Source: an uncultured bacterium
GTDB taxonomy: Bacteria; Cyanobacteriota; Vampirovibrionia; Gastranaerophilales; Gastranaerophilaceae
Assembly: GCA_903868125.1 (NCBI GenBank)
Contig: CAIPUE010000047.1
Location: 1-46,082 of the forward strand
Length of the DNA stretch: 46,082 nt
Direction: 5' to 3'
Made by a program: the position numbers and the translations under genes. This document shows, in pieces, positions 1 through 7,991 of the stretch; position 1 is the first letter of the stretch; each line of letters opens with the position of its first letter. The notes beneath the pieces were generated by a model. It was not told where the DNA came from. It saw nothing but the letters and a program-made list of their open reading frames with translations, and searched no databases.

Positions 1-141
1 ATCCAATCAAAGGATAAGAGATTTGATATGGAGTTACAAACTATCAATACAGAACATTCAGCGATACAAACTGAAATAGATTCTGTTAAGAAAGTTATCG
101 ACAAAAACATCCAAAGATCATTCAAATCATTCGATGCATAA
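1..141 (+). CDS. C-terminal end of an unknown coiled-coil-like protein (partial)
   Basis: The window opens inside a reading frame that runs from base 1 to a TAA at 139-141, giving 46 residues and ending in S-F-D-A. The segment is rich in E, I, Q, K and T with hydrophobic residues spaced as in an amphipathic helix, so a coiled coil is likely. No start or domain can be seen. A good intrinsic terminator lies about 100 bases downstream, which agrees with a gene ending here. Function unknown. Confidence 0.6.
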   Translation: MQSKDKRFDMELQTINTEHSAIQTEIDSVKKVIDKNIQRSFKSFDA

Positions 142-243
142 TAATCAATTTGCTTTTAATATTTTGTCCAAATATTTTTTTATAAAGAAAAAGGGATTTA
201 ACAAACAGGTTTTAATTATTCCCATAATTTCGTAATGTTGAAT

Positions 244-270
244 ACGCCGATCTGACAGTCGGCGTTTTTT
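244..270 (+). terminator. Rho-independent terminator
   Basis: Stem ACGCCGA / TCGGCGT (7 bp, 8-base loop) followed directly by a run of T at 265-270. It would end transcription of the partial gene at the window start. Confidence 0.8.
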
Positions 271-495
271 ATTGCTGAAAATTCAGAATTAGTTTTGTAA
301 TTTAAGACCCCTGCGCAAGTATAGAAAATTTGTTTTGACTGCTTTCTCCGAAATCTTTGATTTCGAGAGAAATGTCCCTATGCGGGTTCTTGATTGTGCA
401 TTAGTCTCAATTTTTGTAACGATTGTTCTCATTTTAGAAATAAAAATAATTTTCATGTTTTTATATAAATATAGGTAAAAAATTAAGGTATTATT
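271..495. other. Intergenic region with a repeat fragment and small hairpin
   Basis: Bases 301-319 (TTTAAGACCCCTGCGCAAG) match 29621-29639 at 16 of 19 positions, so a dispersed repeat end is present. A small hairpin CGAAATC-TTT-GATTTCG sits at 349-365. An A/T-rich TATAAAT-like stretch near 463-470 could be the -10 box of the next gene. No gene seen. Confidence 0.4.
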
Positions 496-741
496 ATGGC
501 AATTAATCCTACAAGCTTCTTATTTTCTCAACAACCTCCTCCAATACAAGGGGTAGCACCTTCTCAAGTGGTCAATAAAGGTGCTCAATCTTTTGTCGGG
601 AACGAGAATCCACAATCAAACAATCCGTTTGGCACTAAAAATGATTATGGCATTGGGCTGGTTAATTCAAATTTGGCAAACATGAGTTATAAGTTACCAA
701 ATGGTCAAACTAGTACATGTAATCCTATTTGCATTGCCTAA
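496..741 (+). CDS. Small hypothetical protein (81 aa)
   Basis: A short ORF with AAGG 9 bases before the ATG. The product is rich in N, P, Q and S, has no membrane segment, and holds two Cys near the C-terminus (C-N-P-I-C). No domain is recognised. The beginning M-A-I-N-P-T-S resembles the short N-terminal signatures of other orphan proteins of this genome (see 7516 and 33518), but this one lacks P-x-F. It ends 7 bases from the convergent queE. A real gene is likely from the ribosome-binding site and its own upstream -10-like sequence; function unknown. Confidence 0.5.
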   Translation: MAINPTSFLFSQQPPPIQGVAPSQVVNKGAQSFVGNENPQSNNPFGTKNDYGIGLVNSNLANMSYKLPNGQTSTCNPICIA

Positions 742-748
742 AGATATT

Positions 749-1444
749 TTACCTAACCCCCAAAAACTTGTGTACTTGGGGAATTACTCTTGTGTCGGGA
801 TGGTTTATTAAAAATTTGTTGAACACTTCAAGGATTTTTTCTTTATCCGGAGAAATATTACCTTCAATCGTTTTAGGTTGCAAAATTAATGCTAAATTGT
901 ATTTTGTCGCCAACTTTAAGCAATGAGAAATTTCAATATCTAAAATATTTTCATCAAAAACAATTTTGGCAAAAATTTCTTTGTCATATTTTCTAGCTAC
1001 CTTGAAAAATTCATCATGTTCTGCAAAAGAATTTTCAATGCCTGAGGCACTTGGAAGTTTAATGTCAGCAGAAATTATGTTTACATAATCAATAATTTTT
1101 TCTAAATTATTTTTCAAGGTCGAATTTGTTTCAAGATAAATTTTACCCTTAAAACTATCTTTCAAAAGCGGTAAAAACTCAAACAAAAAATCACTCCAAA
1201 GCAACGGTTCGCCACCTGTGAGCGAAATTGAATGTAAAGATGTTAAGTTAAATTCTTCTATATGTTTTTTTAATTCTTCTGGTGTAAATTCCAGATAAAA
1301 TTCATTGGAAATATTTTGAGTATCGCAGTAATCACATTTTAAATTACAGCCGCAAAATCTTATAAACAGTTGTTTTACCCCTATGTATGGTCCTTCTCCC
1401 TGAATTGATGTGAAAATTTCTATAATTCTTGATTTTTCTGTCAT
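749..1444 (-). CDS. queE: 7-carboxy-7-deazaguanine synthase (radical SAM, QueE-like)
   Basis: QueE converts 6-carboxytetrahydropterin to 7-carboxy-7-deazaguanine, the ring contraction step in queuosine/preQ1 synthesis. The protein (231 aa) starts with the family's S-I-Q-G-E-G at residues 13-18, then the radical-SAM cluster ligands C-N-L-K-C-D-Y-C at 33-40 and the SAM-binding L-T-G-G-E-P near residue 75. Length is normal. The ATG overlaps the TGA of the upstream dnaJ-like gene (ATGA at 1441-1444), so the two are translationally coupled. No other queuosine gene is in the window. Function is recognised by family features, not tested. Confidence 0.88.
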   Translation of the reverse strand: MTEKSRIIEIFTSIQGEGPYIGVKQLFIRFCGCNLKCDYCDTQNISNEFYLEFTPEELKKHIEEFNLTSLHSISLTGGEPLLWSDFLFEFLPLLKDSFKGKIYLETNSTLKNNLEKIIDYVNIISADIKLPSASGIENSFAEHDEFFKVARKYDKEIFAKIVFDENILDIEISHCLKLATKYNLALILQPKTIEGNISPDKEKILEVFNKFLINHPDTRVIPQVHKFLGVR

Positions 1445-2454
1445 TTATTTTCTCTTATATCATTTTGGGTAATATCTTTCAATTTTTTGTATAATTCAAT
1501 TTCTTTTTCTGATGGATTTTTAGGGGTTTCAATATTCACTGTAACAATCATATCCCCCCTTTTCCCGTCTTGTTGAAGTCCTTGTCCTGAAAGTCTGAAT
1601 TTTTGTCCGCAATGTGTATTTGGAGAAACTTTCATCATAACTCTACCTGTTGGAGTTGAAACTTCTATTGAAGCACCTAAAACAGCTTCAAATGGAGTAA
1701 TTAGAACCGTACAAAGTGCGTTAAGTCCATCATATTTGAAAATTGAATTATTTTCAACCTTGATATTCAAATATAAATCCCCATTTCTGCCGCCGTTATA
1801 ACCTGTATTGCCTTCATTTGCAATTCGTATTTTTGAACCGTGTTTAATATTGGCGGGGATTTTTACCGTCAATTTTTTATGAATTGATTGTTCACCTAAT
1901 CCTTTACAAATAGGGCACTTAGTACCATTTAAAAATATTTTACCCTCGCAATTCGGACACACTTCTGTATGTAATATATTAATTGTTCTTGTTGTTCCCT
2001 CAATCGCTTCAATCATTGTAATTATAATATCCGTATTAACATCACTACCACGTTCGGGACGGTTTTGTTTAGTTTTAAAATTTTGCCCTTTAGACGATGA
2101 AGTAGTATTTTTAAACCCCTCCAAAATATCACTGAAAACATCAGAAAAACTGTCTGATTTGTATTTTTCTTCTTTTAGAGTTTCTTTGTATGCTTTTTCT
2201 GCTTCATTACGTTTTGCTTGGGAATTTTCTGTATAAAACCCTCTTAAAAGGTCATAATTTTTCTTTTTTTCTTCATTAGATAAAACCTCATAGGCTTCTG
2301 TAATTTCTTTGAATTTTCTTATGCAGGAAACATCCCCTGCATTGAGGTCAGGATGGTATTTTCGGGCAAGCTTTCTATACGCCGATTTTATAACAGACGT
2401 AGTTGATGTTGAAGAAATTTCAAGGATTTCGTATAGATTTTTTTCAGAAGACAA
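1441..2454 (-). CDS. dnaJ: DnaJ-like co-chaperone with a half-sized zinc finger
   Basis: An Hsp40: the J domain (about the first 70 residues, with Y-H-P-D-L) stimulates DnaK ATPase, and the C-terminal beta domains bind client protein. The central zinc region has only two CxxC pairs (C-P-N-C and C-P-I-C), so it could hold one Zn, not the two of classical DnaJ. A linker rich in S, D and F replaces the G/F region. The frame is open to an ATG at 2508, but that has no ribosome-binding site. GAGGTG followed after nine bases by TTG at 2454 is the better start, just before the J domain. Overlaps queE by four bases. Confidence 0.75.
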   Translation of the reverse strand: MSSEKNLYEILEISSTSTTSVIKSAYRKLARKYHPDLNAGDVSCIRKFKEITEAYEVLSNEEKKKNYDLLRGFYTENSQAKRNEAEKAYKETLKEEKYKSDSFSDVFSDILEGFKNTTSSSKGQNFKTKQNRPERGSDVNTDIIITMIEAIEGTTRTINILHTEVCPNCEGKIFLNGTKCPICKGLGEQSIHKKLTVKIPANIKHGSKIRIANEGNTGYNGGRNGDLYLNIKVENNSIFKYDGLNALCTVLITPFEAVLGASIEVSTPTGRVMMKVSPNTHCGQKFRLSGQGLQQDGKRGDMIVTVNIETPKNPSEKEIELYKKLKDITQNDIRENK

Positions 2455-2842
2455 GACCAATTTCACCTCAATAATTTTTAACTTGGTGCCTATGAAACAA
2501 ACACACATATATATTTATATTAATGAAAATTTCAAAAATATCAATAGTCCGAAAAGGTTATAAGGGGAGAAGGGAGAAGTTAAAGGTGAGAGTTGAAGAA
2601 GTTTAGAAATCAGTAAGACGGGCTTCAGCCCGTCGCAAGGGCTTACGACCTTATATCAATAATGAGCAAATGCGTACGAAATTGTTCAAATTAGCCATTA
2701 AATTACATGCCCATCCTACAAGTTACTGTCCGACAAAATAAGATTAATTAATTTGTCCTTTTTTCCGTTTTGAAAGAGCTACAAAAAAATATTCGAAGCA
2801 TTAAAAATAACAAAAAAAAGCTTTCGACAATAAACAATATAA
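2455..2842. other. Intergenic spacer with repeat modules
   Basis: The spacer upstream of the dnaJ-like gene holds a purine-rich GAGAAGG/GGTGAGAG module (about 2565-2600), a perfect hairpin GACGGGCT-TC-AGCCCGTC (2617-2634) and then unremarkable A/T-rich sequence. No gene seen. Confidence 0.5.
2617..2634. repeat. Palindromic dispersed repeat
   Basis: GACGGGCTTCAGCCCGTC is a perfect 8-bp-arm hairpin. It is one member of a palindromic family whose stem sequence varies while pairing is kept (others at 7992, 8044, 16248, 17636, 25981, 36271, 40086). Confidence 0.7.
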
Positions 2843-3238
2843 TTAAAGAACTTTTATAAAATATTTTTTAATTTCTTCAACAAAAAAAGCGGCTTCCTCA
2901 ATTGATTTTACCATATCCTCTTTATTAGTTAAGAATAAAATTTCATAGTCACCTTTTAGTCTGTTTGAAAATGAATTTTTATAAATATCGAACATATTTT
3001 CACCAAAGATTTTGTTTTCATGAATAAATTTTTTATTAAACCAACCCATAAGTTGTTTATGCTTAGATGTTATAAAATCATTTTCATAAGCTAAAGCACT
3101 CACAGCATAAAAAATTGCATAATAAATTCTGTTTTGTGCCGTTTCTAAATTATCCAGATTAATATTATCTTTCGCAGCTTTAATTGCTAAATCAGATTTT
3201 TCCAAAGTTAATTTTATAAGTTCTTCTTTATGCAGCAT
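2843..3238 (-). CDS. HEPN-domain protein, toxin-side partner of an MNT nucleotidyltransferase
   Basis: A 131-residue all-helical protein with HEPN features: the helix motif N-R-I-Y-Y-A-I-F-Y-A near residue 40 and R-L-K-G-D-Y-E near residue 94. This is the R-x3-D-Y form; the classical R-x4-6-H of RNase-active HEPN toxins is not seen, so RNase activity is uncertain. It overlaps the end of the upstream MNT gene by 11 bases, the usual antitoxin-toxin arrangement. In HepT/MntA pairs the MNT protein modifies the HEPN protein by AMP transfer; that role here is inferred from family and context. Confidence 0.75.
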   Translation of the reverse strand: MLHKEELIKLTLEKSDLAIKAAKDNINLDNLETAQNRIYYAIFYAVSALAYENDFITSKHKQLMGWFNKKFIHENKIFGENMFDIYKNSFSNRLKGDYEILFLTNKEDMVKSIEEAAFFVEEIKKYFIKVL

Positions 3239-3548
3239 CGTAGAAAATTCCTTTATTCACCACTTCGTTATAATAAATAGGGTTTCTGCTCAATTCTGCT
3301 TTCGTCATTGGATGTAAATCTAAAAAAACATCATATTGAGCTTCAATTGGTCCGACAATTCCCCAAATGATACTCATTTTTTCTCTATTAGGCTCACTGC
3401 CAAACAAAGCGACAATATCAATATCACTCTCGGGATGACTAGTATTTTTAGCAAATGACCCATACAAATAAGCACCTTTGAAATCGGCAAAATTTTCCTT
3501 CAAAGCTTTATTTAAAATATTGATAATATTTTTTATCTTTGTTTTCAT
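3228..3548 (-). CDS. MNT-type minimal nucleotidyltransferase (antitoxin-like)
   Basis: The pol-beta-fold signature is clear: Y-G-S-F-A near residue 29, then S-D-I-D-I about ten residues on, giving G-S...D-x-D for metal and nucleotide binding. About 106 residues. The frame is open to 3563, but those first codons are formed by the -10 box TATAAT (3555-3560). TATAAT lies exactly six bases before the ATG at 3548, so a leaderless mRNA starting with ATG is likely. Followed by the HEPN gene with an 11-base overlap. Confidence 0.75.
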   Translation of the reverse strand: MKTKIKNIINILNKALKENFADFKGAYLYGSFAKNTSHPESDIDIVALFGSEPNREKMSIIWGIVGPIEAQYDVFLDLHPMTKAELSRNPIYYNEVVNKGIFYDAA

Positions 3549-3554
3549 AGAGTT

Positions 3555-3560
3555 ATTATA
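3555..3560 (-). promoter_or_regulatory. -10 box of a predicted leaderless promoter (MNT gene)
   Basis: TATAAT on the minus strand, six bases (AACTCT) before the ATG. With the usual -10 to start-site distance, transcription would begin at or next to the A of ATG. No strong -35 is seen. Confidence 0.6.
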
Positions 3561-3583
3561 CATTATTTTTAATAAAAAATCTA

Positions 3584-5374
3584 CTATTGCCGTGCTTTAT
3601 ATTTTCCTTGCACCACTTTACATCCCTCGTCCGCTTTGTCGATTTTCCCATCAAAGTCGTTGTCCACGCCGTCAGAACATGAGCCGATTGAATCTAATGA
3701 TTCCGAACGCGCGTTGTATTTTAGCCATTTGTCAGGAATTTTTGTCCATAAATACTGAAAAAATGTTTTATAAAATATTGCAATGTTATGATTTTTTATG
3801 ATAATTAAATTTTCGTCATTCGCTCCTTCACCGCTTTTAGAAAAATTCATTGAACCTATTACGGTGTACAAATCGTCGATTATTATCGATTTTGAGTGTA
3901 ATTTCCCTGCAAAATTCTCTGTTTTAACCTGAATTCCGTTTTGTCTCAATAAATTAAGCTTAGAATGGCTTCCGTGTGTGTTTGTGGCATCAAGGATTAA
4001 TCTCACCGAAACCCCTCGTCTTGAGGCGTTAATAAGACTTTGCGTCAATTCTTTGTGAGTTATTAAAAATGTCGGCATATAAATATATTTTTGAGCGCCA
4101 TCAATTAGTGGAATTATTTGTGTTGTTATAGCTTTATCCTGCGGTGAAAAATAGACTTGAAAATTTTTATCCACAAAATCGTGGTGGATTTTTGATTTCT
4201 GCTTATGAAATTTATCGTTGAACATTTGTTCAAATTCTTGAGAGTAAATATTCGCAATATTTTTGGATTTAATCAAAACCACAGCGTTGGAATTGAACCC
4301 CGACATATCCGTATTACTGATATTGGCGGAACCTGTCAGGACGGTTTGATTGTCAAATATAAAAAATTTGTTATGCATAAGCGTTTGCTCGTTATCGTGT
4401 CGATTGTCCGTAAAAATTTTTGACAGATACAAAGTGTCAGGATAAATATTCGTATTGTTTTTATCCAAATCATAAATCCATCGAATTTTGACCCCTCTTT
4501 GTTGGGCGTTTTTGAGTGCTTTTTGGATTGCAGGAACTTTTGTGTAACCGTAAATTGCAAAATCAATTGAGTTTTGAGCCTCGTTAATTTCTTGAACCAA
4601 AACTTTACAAATCGTTGTTTCACAAACATTTGACGGTTTTAGAATTTTGGTAAAATCAGTCAAAAATATTTTTATTGAATTTGTTTGATATGTCAAGGCT
4701 GGGCTTTTGATATTGGGAATGTTGTCTTGGTTATAATTAAATTTTTGATTGTGTTTTTTGAATTTTTTATATTTTTCGTGCTTTAAGAGACAAAATCTAC
4801 AAGGTTTCGCATCTTTTGGAAGTTGCGATGAGGGCAAGATTTGAGCATTATGAGCAATAAGCCCATATTTACAGTTCAATTTATGATACTTATGGCTTTT
4901 ATTGTTAAAAATCTTCAATTTAAGCTTTTGAATTTTTTTAATATTCGTTTGGATTTGAGGTGTAATATTTCCGTTTTTTTCAACTGCAAATCCTGAGATT
5001 AACAATAAGGTTTCATAATTTTTATTGTCGATAATTATTTGTGACTTTTTGTTTTCTAATTTAATCTTCTTCTCCACCAAAGTTTCCCTTGCGAAATTTT
5101 CTGCCAAAAACCCCAGTCCAAGTAAGTTTTCTTCTGATATTTTCAATCTTTTTGAAATATTTGCTTGAGCTTCGTTTGGTTTTGTCGAAAAACTTTGGAT
5201 ACTTGAAAGGGTAATTGTTTCATTATCATCTTTGAGCCCATTTTTATTCAAATCAACGACGATTTGAGTAGGGGAATTAACCTCAAGCACTTCAAATTCA
5301 GTGCTTTTCTGCATTTCATAAAACAAAAACAAGAGGAATCCTGAAATCAAAACAACAATAGAAAAATTTTTCAA
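3584..5374 (-). CDS. Exported/membrane-anchored phospholipase-D-superfamily nuclease or lipase
   Basis: 596 residues. An N-terminal membrane segment (about 5-22) is followed by D-L-N-K-N-G-L-K-D-D, an EF-hand-like Ca loop. A Cys/His patch with H-K-L-N-C and C-R-F-C (about 160-195) looks like a metal site. Two HKD motifs follow, H-N-K-F-F-I-F-D with G-S-A-N-I-S and H-S-K-S-I-I-I-D with G-S-M-N-F-S, which form one PLD active site. The C-terminus has C-S-D-G-V-D-N-D-F-D-G, a second Ca-loop-like motif between cysteines. HKD enzymes cleave phosphodiesters in lipid or DNA; the substrate cannot be told. The outside location is inferred from the anchor. Confidence 0.75.
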   Translation of the reverse strand: MKNFSIVVLISGFLLFLFYEMQKSTEFEVLEVNSPTQIVVDLNKNGLKDDNETITLSSIQSFSTKPNEAQANISKRLKISEENLLGLGFLAENFARETLVEKKIKLENKKSQIIIDNKNYETLLLISGFAVEKNGNITPQIQTNIKKIQKLKLKIFNNKSHKYHKLNCKYGLIAHNAQILPSSQLPKDAKPCRFCLLKHEKYKKFKKHNQKFNYNQDNIPNIKSPALTYQTNSIKIFLTDFTKILKPSNVCETTICKVLVQEINEAQNSIDFAIYGYTKVPAIQKALKNAQQRGVKIRWIYDLDKNNTNIYPDTLYLSKIFTDNRHDNEQTLMHNKFFIFDNQTVLTGSANISNTDMSGFNSNAVVLIKSKNIANIYSQEFEQMFNDKFHKQKSKIHHDFVDKNFQVYFSPQDKAITTQIIPLIDGAQKYIYMPTFLITHKELTQSLINASRRGVSVRLILDATNTHGSHSKLNLLRQNGIQVKTENFAGKLHSKSIIIDDLYTVIGSMNFSKSGEGANDENLIIIKNHNIAIFYKTFFQYLWTKIPDKWLKYNARSESLDSIGSCSDGVDNDFDGKIDKADEGCKVVQGKYKARQ

Positions 5375-5398
5375 TATTTAAATTCCTTAATTTTTGTT

Positions 5399-5453
5399 GA
5401 GGATGTGGAAAAATTACAAAAAATTGTCATTTTTTGAATTTTTCCACATCCTC
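5399..5453. repeat. Near-perfect hairpin spanning a stop codon
   Basis: Arms at 5399-5415 and 5437-5453 are 17-base perfect complements, and the bases between them pair further (CAAAAAAT / ATTTTTTG), leaving a four-base loop and one bulge. The right arm is the end of the ChbG-like coding sequence; the stop codon lies within the inner stem and loop. It may act as a terminator or 3'-end stabiliser. Confidence 0.8.
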
Positions 5454-6299
5454 GTTGGTATAATTAACGATTTCAAATCCCAATCTTTGAATTTTATCCT
5501 TTAAATCCATGTTTTGTGTAATCATAAATTCTATTTGATTTTGACTTTTAAGTTTTTTCTTCGGAAAACTGCAAGGATGAATAATCGCCTCAACAACGGC
5601 ATCTTCTTTTATGACCGAAAGCCCCTGTAAAACTGTTTTTTCATCCATCATCCCCGTATATCCGACGCCAATTATGTAATCGTTAGTTTGAAGTTCGTAT
5701 CGTTTAATTATTTCAATATTTTTTTTGGTGAAAAAGTTCAAAAGTATTATTTTAAGAAGATTCGGAGGATACTTTATATCTAAATGTTTTTTTATATCAG
5801 GAATAAGATAAAACTTTTCAAATTGGGTTCTGACTTGTTTTATACCGTACTCTTTTGCCAATTTACAAGTGAGTTCAAAAACTTTTGGAATAGCATGCAC
5901 ATGCACATGAGAATCTAAATGATCCGGTTTCGTATAGGTTAAAACCCTTTCAATCTGTGCTCTAAACTCTCTTTCTACTTCTTCCAGAAACCAAGAATTG
6001 TTAGCTAAATACATTAATTTTAAATAACCGTTATTAAAATTTCCGTCCAAATCAGTAAGCGAGACTGAATTGGTAAAATCTTGCAAAGATTTGGCTTCAA
6101 TAATATTAAGATGAACTCCGACGCCAAGATTCGGACATTCCGGAATAATCTCGTTCACAGCCGCATCAAATGCTTTGCCGTTGGCACAAATGCTTGCACT
6201 CGTTAAAAACCCACTGTTATATCCCTCTAAAACCGCTTTATTAAAAGCTTTAGACATCCCAAAATCATCCGCATTAAGTATGAATTTTTTGTTACTCAA
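5427..6299 (-). CDS. YdjC/ChbG/HpnK-family carbohydrate deacetylase
   Basis: Family motifs are complete: N-A-D-D-F-G at residues 8-13 (metal Asp), G-V-H-L-N near residue 62 and D-S-H-V-H-V-H near 129 (metal His). These enzymes remove N-acetyl groups from sugars (chitobiose in ChbG, a hopanoid head-group sugar in HpnK). Start is TTG at 6299 with AGAGGA eight bases before. It is divergent from a polyprenyl-phosphate glycosyltransferase, with about 80 bases between, so a role in lipid-linked sugar modification is a fair inference. The substrate is unknown. The last codons form half of a long hairpin. Confidence 0.82.
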   Translation of the reverse strand: MSNKKFILNADDFGMSKAFNKAVLEGYNSGFLTSASICANGKAFDAAVNEIIPECPNLGVGVHLNIIEAKSLQDFTNSVSLTDLDGNFNNGYLKLMYLANNSWFLEEVEREFRAQIERVLTYTKPDHLDSHVHVHAIPKVFELTCKLAKEYGIKQVRTQFEKFYLIPDIKKHLDIKYPPNLLKIILLNFFTKKNIEIIKRYELQTNDYIIGVGYTGMMDEKTVLQGLSVIKEDAVVEAIIHPCSFPKKKLKSQNQIEFMITQNMDLKDKIQRLGFEIVNYTNEDVEKFKK

Positions 6300-6380
6300 A
6301 AGAATTTCCTCTTGCCCTTACGACATAAGTATTATAATATAAATAATAAGAATAATACAATTTTAGGAATTATTTTAAAC

Positions 6381-7334
6381 ATGAGAAAACCAACTTTAGC
6401 TGTAATCATACCTTGTTTTAACGAGGAATTACTTATTGAAAGCACTGTTAATAGCCTTTTTGAGGTAATTAATACCCTAATCGAAAAAGGTAAAATTTTA
6501 TCAGACAGTTACATTTATCTTGTAGATGACGGCTCAAAAGACAAAACATGGTCGATTATAGAAGTTTTGTACAAGAAAAATCCGCTTGTAAAAGGGGTTA
6601 GGTTTGTTAAAAACTACGGAAACCAAAAAGCACTTATGGCTGGGCTTTTGGGCGCGAGAGAAATCGGTTGTGATTGTGTTGTTTCAATTGATGCTGATTT
6701 ACAGCAAGACCAGTGGGCAATAGAAGCATTTGTCGATAAGTATTCCGATGGTTATGATATAGTTTCGGGAATTAGAAACGGCAGGGACACAGATTCAATT
6801 TTTAAAAAATATACGGCTTTGTTCTTCTACCATTTAATGAACTTATTGGGCGCGAAAATACCCGTAAACCATTCAGATTACAGGCTTGTAAGCAAGCGTG
6901 CGCTTGATATTTTGGCACAATATCCTGAAAAACAAATGTTTTTAAGAGGATTTTTTCACGAAATCGGACTAAAAACTGCTTATGTGAAATTTGATGTAAA
7001 ACCGAGAGTGTTGGGAAAATCAAAATTCAACTTCATAAGTCTCTTGGGACTTGCTCTAAACGGAATTACCTCATTCAGCATAGTTCCTTTGAGAATTATT
7101 GCTGTTTTAGGGTTTTTTATGGCATTGTTCAGTTTTGGGCTAGGCATTGAAGTTTTGTACGAAAAAATATTTTTAAACTCCACTCCAAAGGGCTGGGCAA
7201 CACAAGTGGCAATGTCGGCGTTTTTTGGGGGCTTACAAATATTTTGTCTTGGCATAATCGGCGAATACGTGGGACAGGTTTACAGAGAGGTCAAGGAACG
7301 ACCTAGGTATATTAAGGATGTTGAACTGTATTAA
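6381..7334 (+). CDS. GT2 family polyprenyl-phosphate glycosyltransferase (DPM1/GtrB/ArnC-like)
   Basis: 317 residues from the ATG at 6381 (AGGAAT upstream; the 23 codons before it belong to the leader). The GT-A domain begins V-I-I-P-C-F-N-E, then V-D-D-G-S near 50 and S-I-D-A-D-L-Q near 105. Two C-terminal membrane segments (about 235-257 and 270-292) are typical of enzymes that move a sugar from a nucleotide to undecaprenyl or dolichyl phosphate at the inner membrane face. A TATAAT-like -10 lies near 6329-6340. Divergent from the deacetylase, which may act on the same lipid-linked sugar. Confidence 0.85.
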   Translation: MRKPTLAVIIPCFNEELLIESTVNSLFEVINTLIEKGKILSDSYIYLVDDGSKDKTWSIIEVLYKKNPLVKGVRFVKNYGNQKALMAGLLGAREIGCDCVVSIDADLQQDQWAIEAFVDKYSDGYDIVSGIRNGRDTDSIFKKYTALFFYHLMNLLGAKIPVNHSDYRLVSKRALDILAQYPEKQMFLRGFFHEIGLKTAYVKFDVKPRVLGKSKFNFISLLGLALNGITSFSIVPLRIIAVLGFFMALFSFGLGIEVLYEKIFLNSTPKGWATQVAMSAFFGGLQIFCLGIIGEYVGQVYREVKERPRYIKDVELY

Positions 7335-7515
7335 ATGGTGAGAGGTGAGCAGTTTTGCAGTTCTCGCATGCTTTTTTCTTTTTGCTAAATCATCCCCTCC
7401 TTATTAAAAATTGTAACGAGTTTCTTTTTAAAATCCTAAAACTAGCAAATTGTTTTTATTACAAGTTTTCAAGCAACTGTAAAACTATAATTAATTAAAA
7501 AAGGAGAAACCCAAA
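7335..7515. other. Spacer with inverted copy of a repeat core
   Basis: Bases 7338-7368 hold GGTGAGAGGTGAGCAGTTTT followed by GCAGTTCTCGC, the reverse complement of the GCGAGAACYGCAAAACTG core seen at 31409, 36732 and 16319. The rest is A/T-rich; AAGGAG at 7501-7506 serves the next gene. Confidence 0.5.
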
Positions 7516-7948
7516 ATGAGAATTCAATCAATCGATAACCGAAAACAACCAAATTTTAAAATGAGATGGTCAACAGTTGCTGAAGATAAGACTCAATTAC
7601 TTCAATTGGCAAACATGTGCACACCCCCCCCCACAACTTTTAAATAGTCTAAAAATGCAAAAGGCGTTATTTGCTAGAAGAATCAATGCTGAGCATCCGA
7701 TTTTAAAAGTTACAAAATTGCATAATATTCAAGAACCAGCTATAGTTATTTCTGTAGGTTCACATTATAGACCTTGGGCAAAACCAATTGATGGTTGGTA
7801 TGATAATATTACACCTACGAAAGCTCTCAGGCTCTTAAAAAGAATCATTTTAGATGTATTTGAAGAATTGCAAGCTGATAGTCCAGATAAAGTTCTTGCA
7901 ACAAAGAACGATATTATACAATTTATATCAAAAACAAATAATTCATAA
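7516..7948 (+). pseudogene. Small protein gene interrupted at a C9 tract (possible phase-variable ORF)
   Basis: A strong AAGGAG precedes the ATG at 7516. The frame begins M-R-I-Q-S-I-D-N and has P-N-F, the same opening style as the unknown protein at 32625-33518. It meets nine C at 7624-7632 and stops at 7645 after 43 residues. The +1 frame then continues without stop to 7948. Removing one C, or adding two, would give a 143-residue protein that contains V-G-S-H-Y-R-P-W-A and an amphipathic C-terminus. No family recognised. Phase variation, a recent pseudogene or a sequencing error would all explain this. Confidence 0.65.
7624..7632. repeat. C9 homopolymer tract
   Basis: Nine consecutive C in otherwise A/T-rich DNA, placed inside the coding region exactly where the frame shifts. 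This is the form of a slipped-strand contingency tract. Confidence 0.85.
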
Positions 7949-7991
7949 AAAAAATAACCGATAAGCTTAATAAGGCAAATTAATTATGACT

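Noticed and set aside
3478-3801. Plus-strand frame over the MNT/PLD region
   Set aside because: Antisense shadow of well-supported minus-strand genes.
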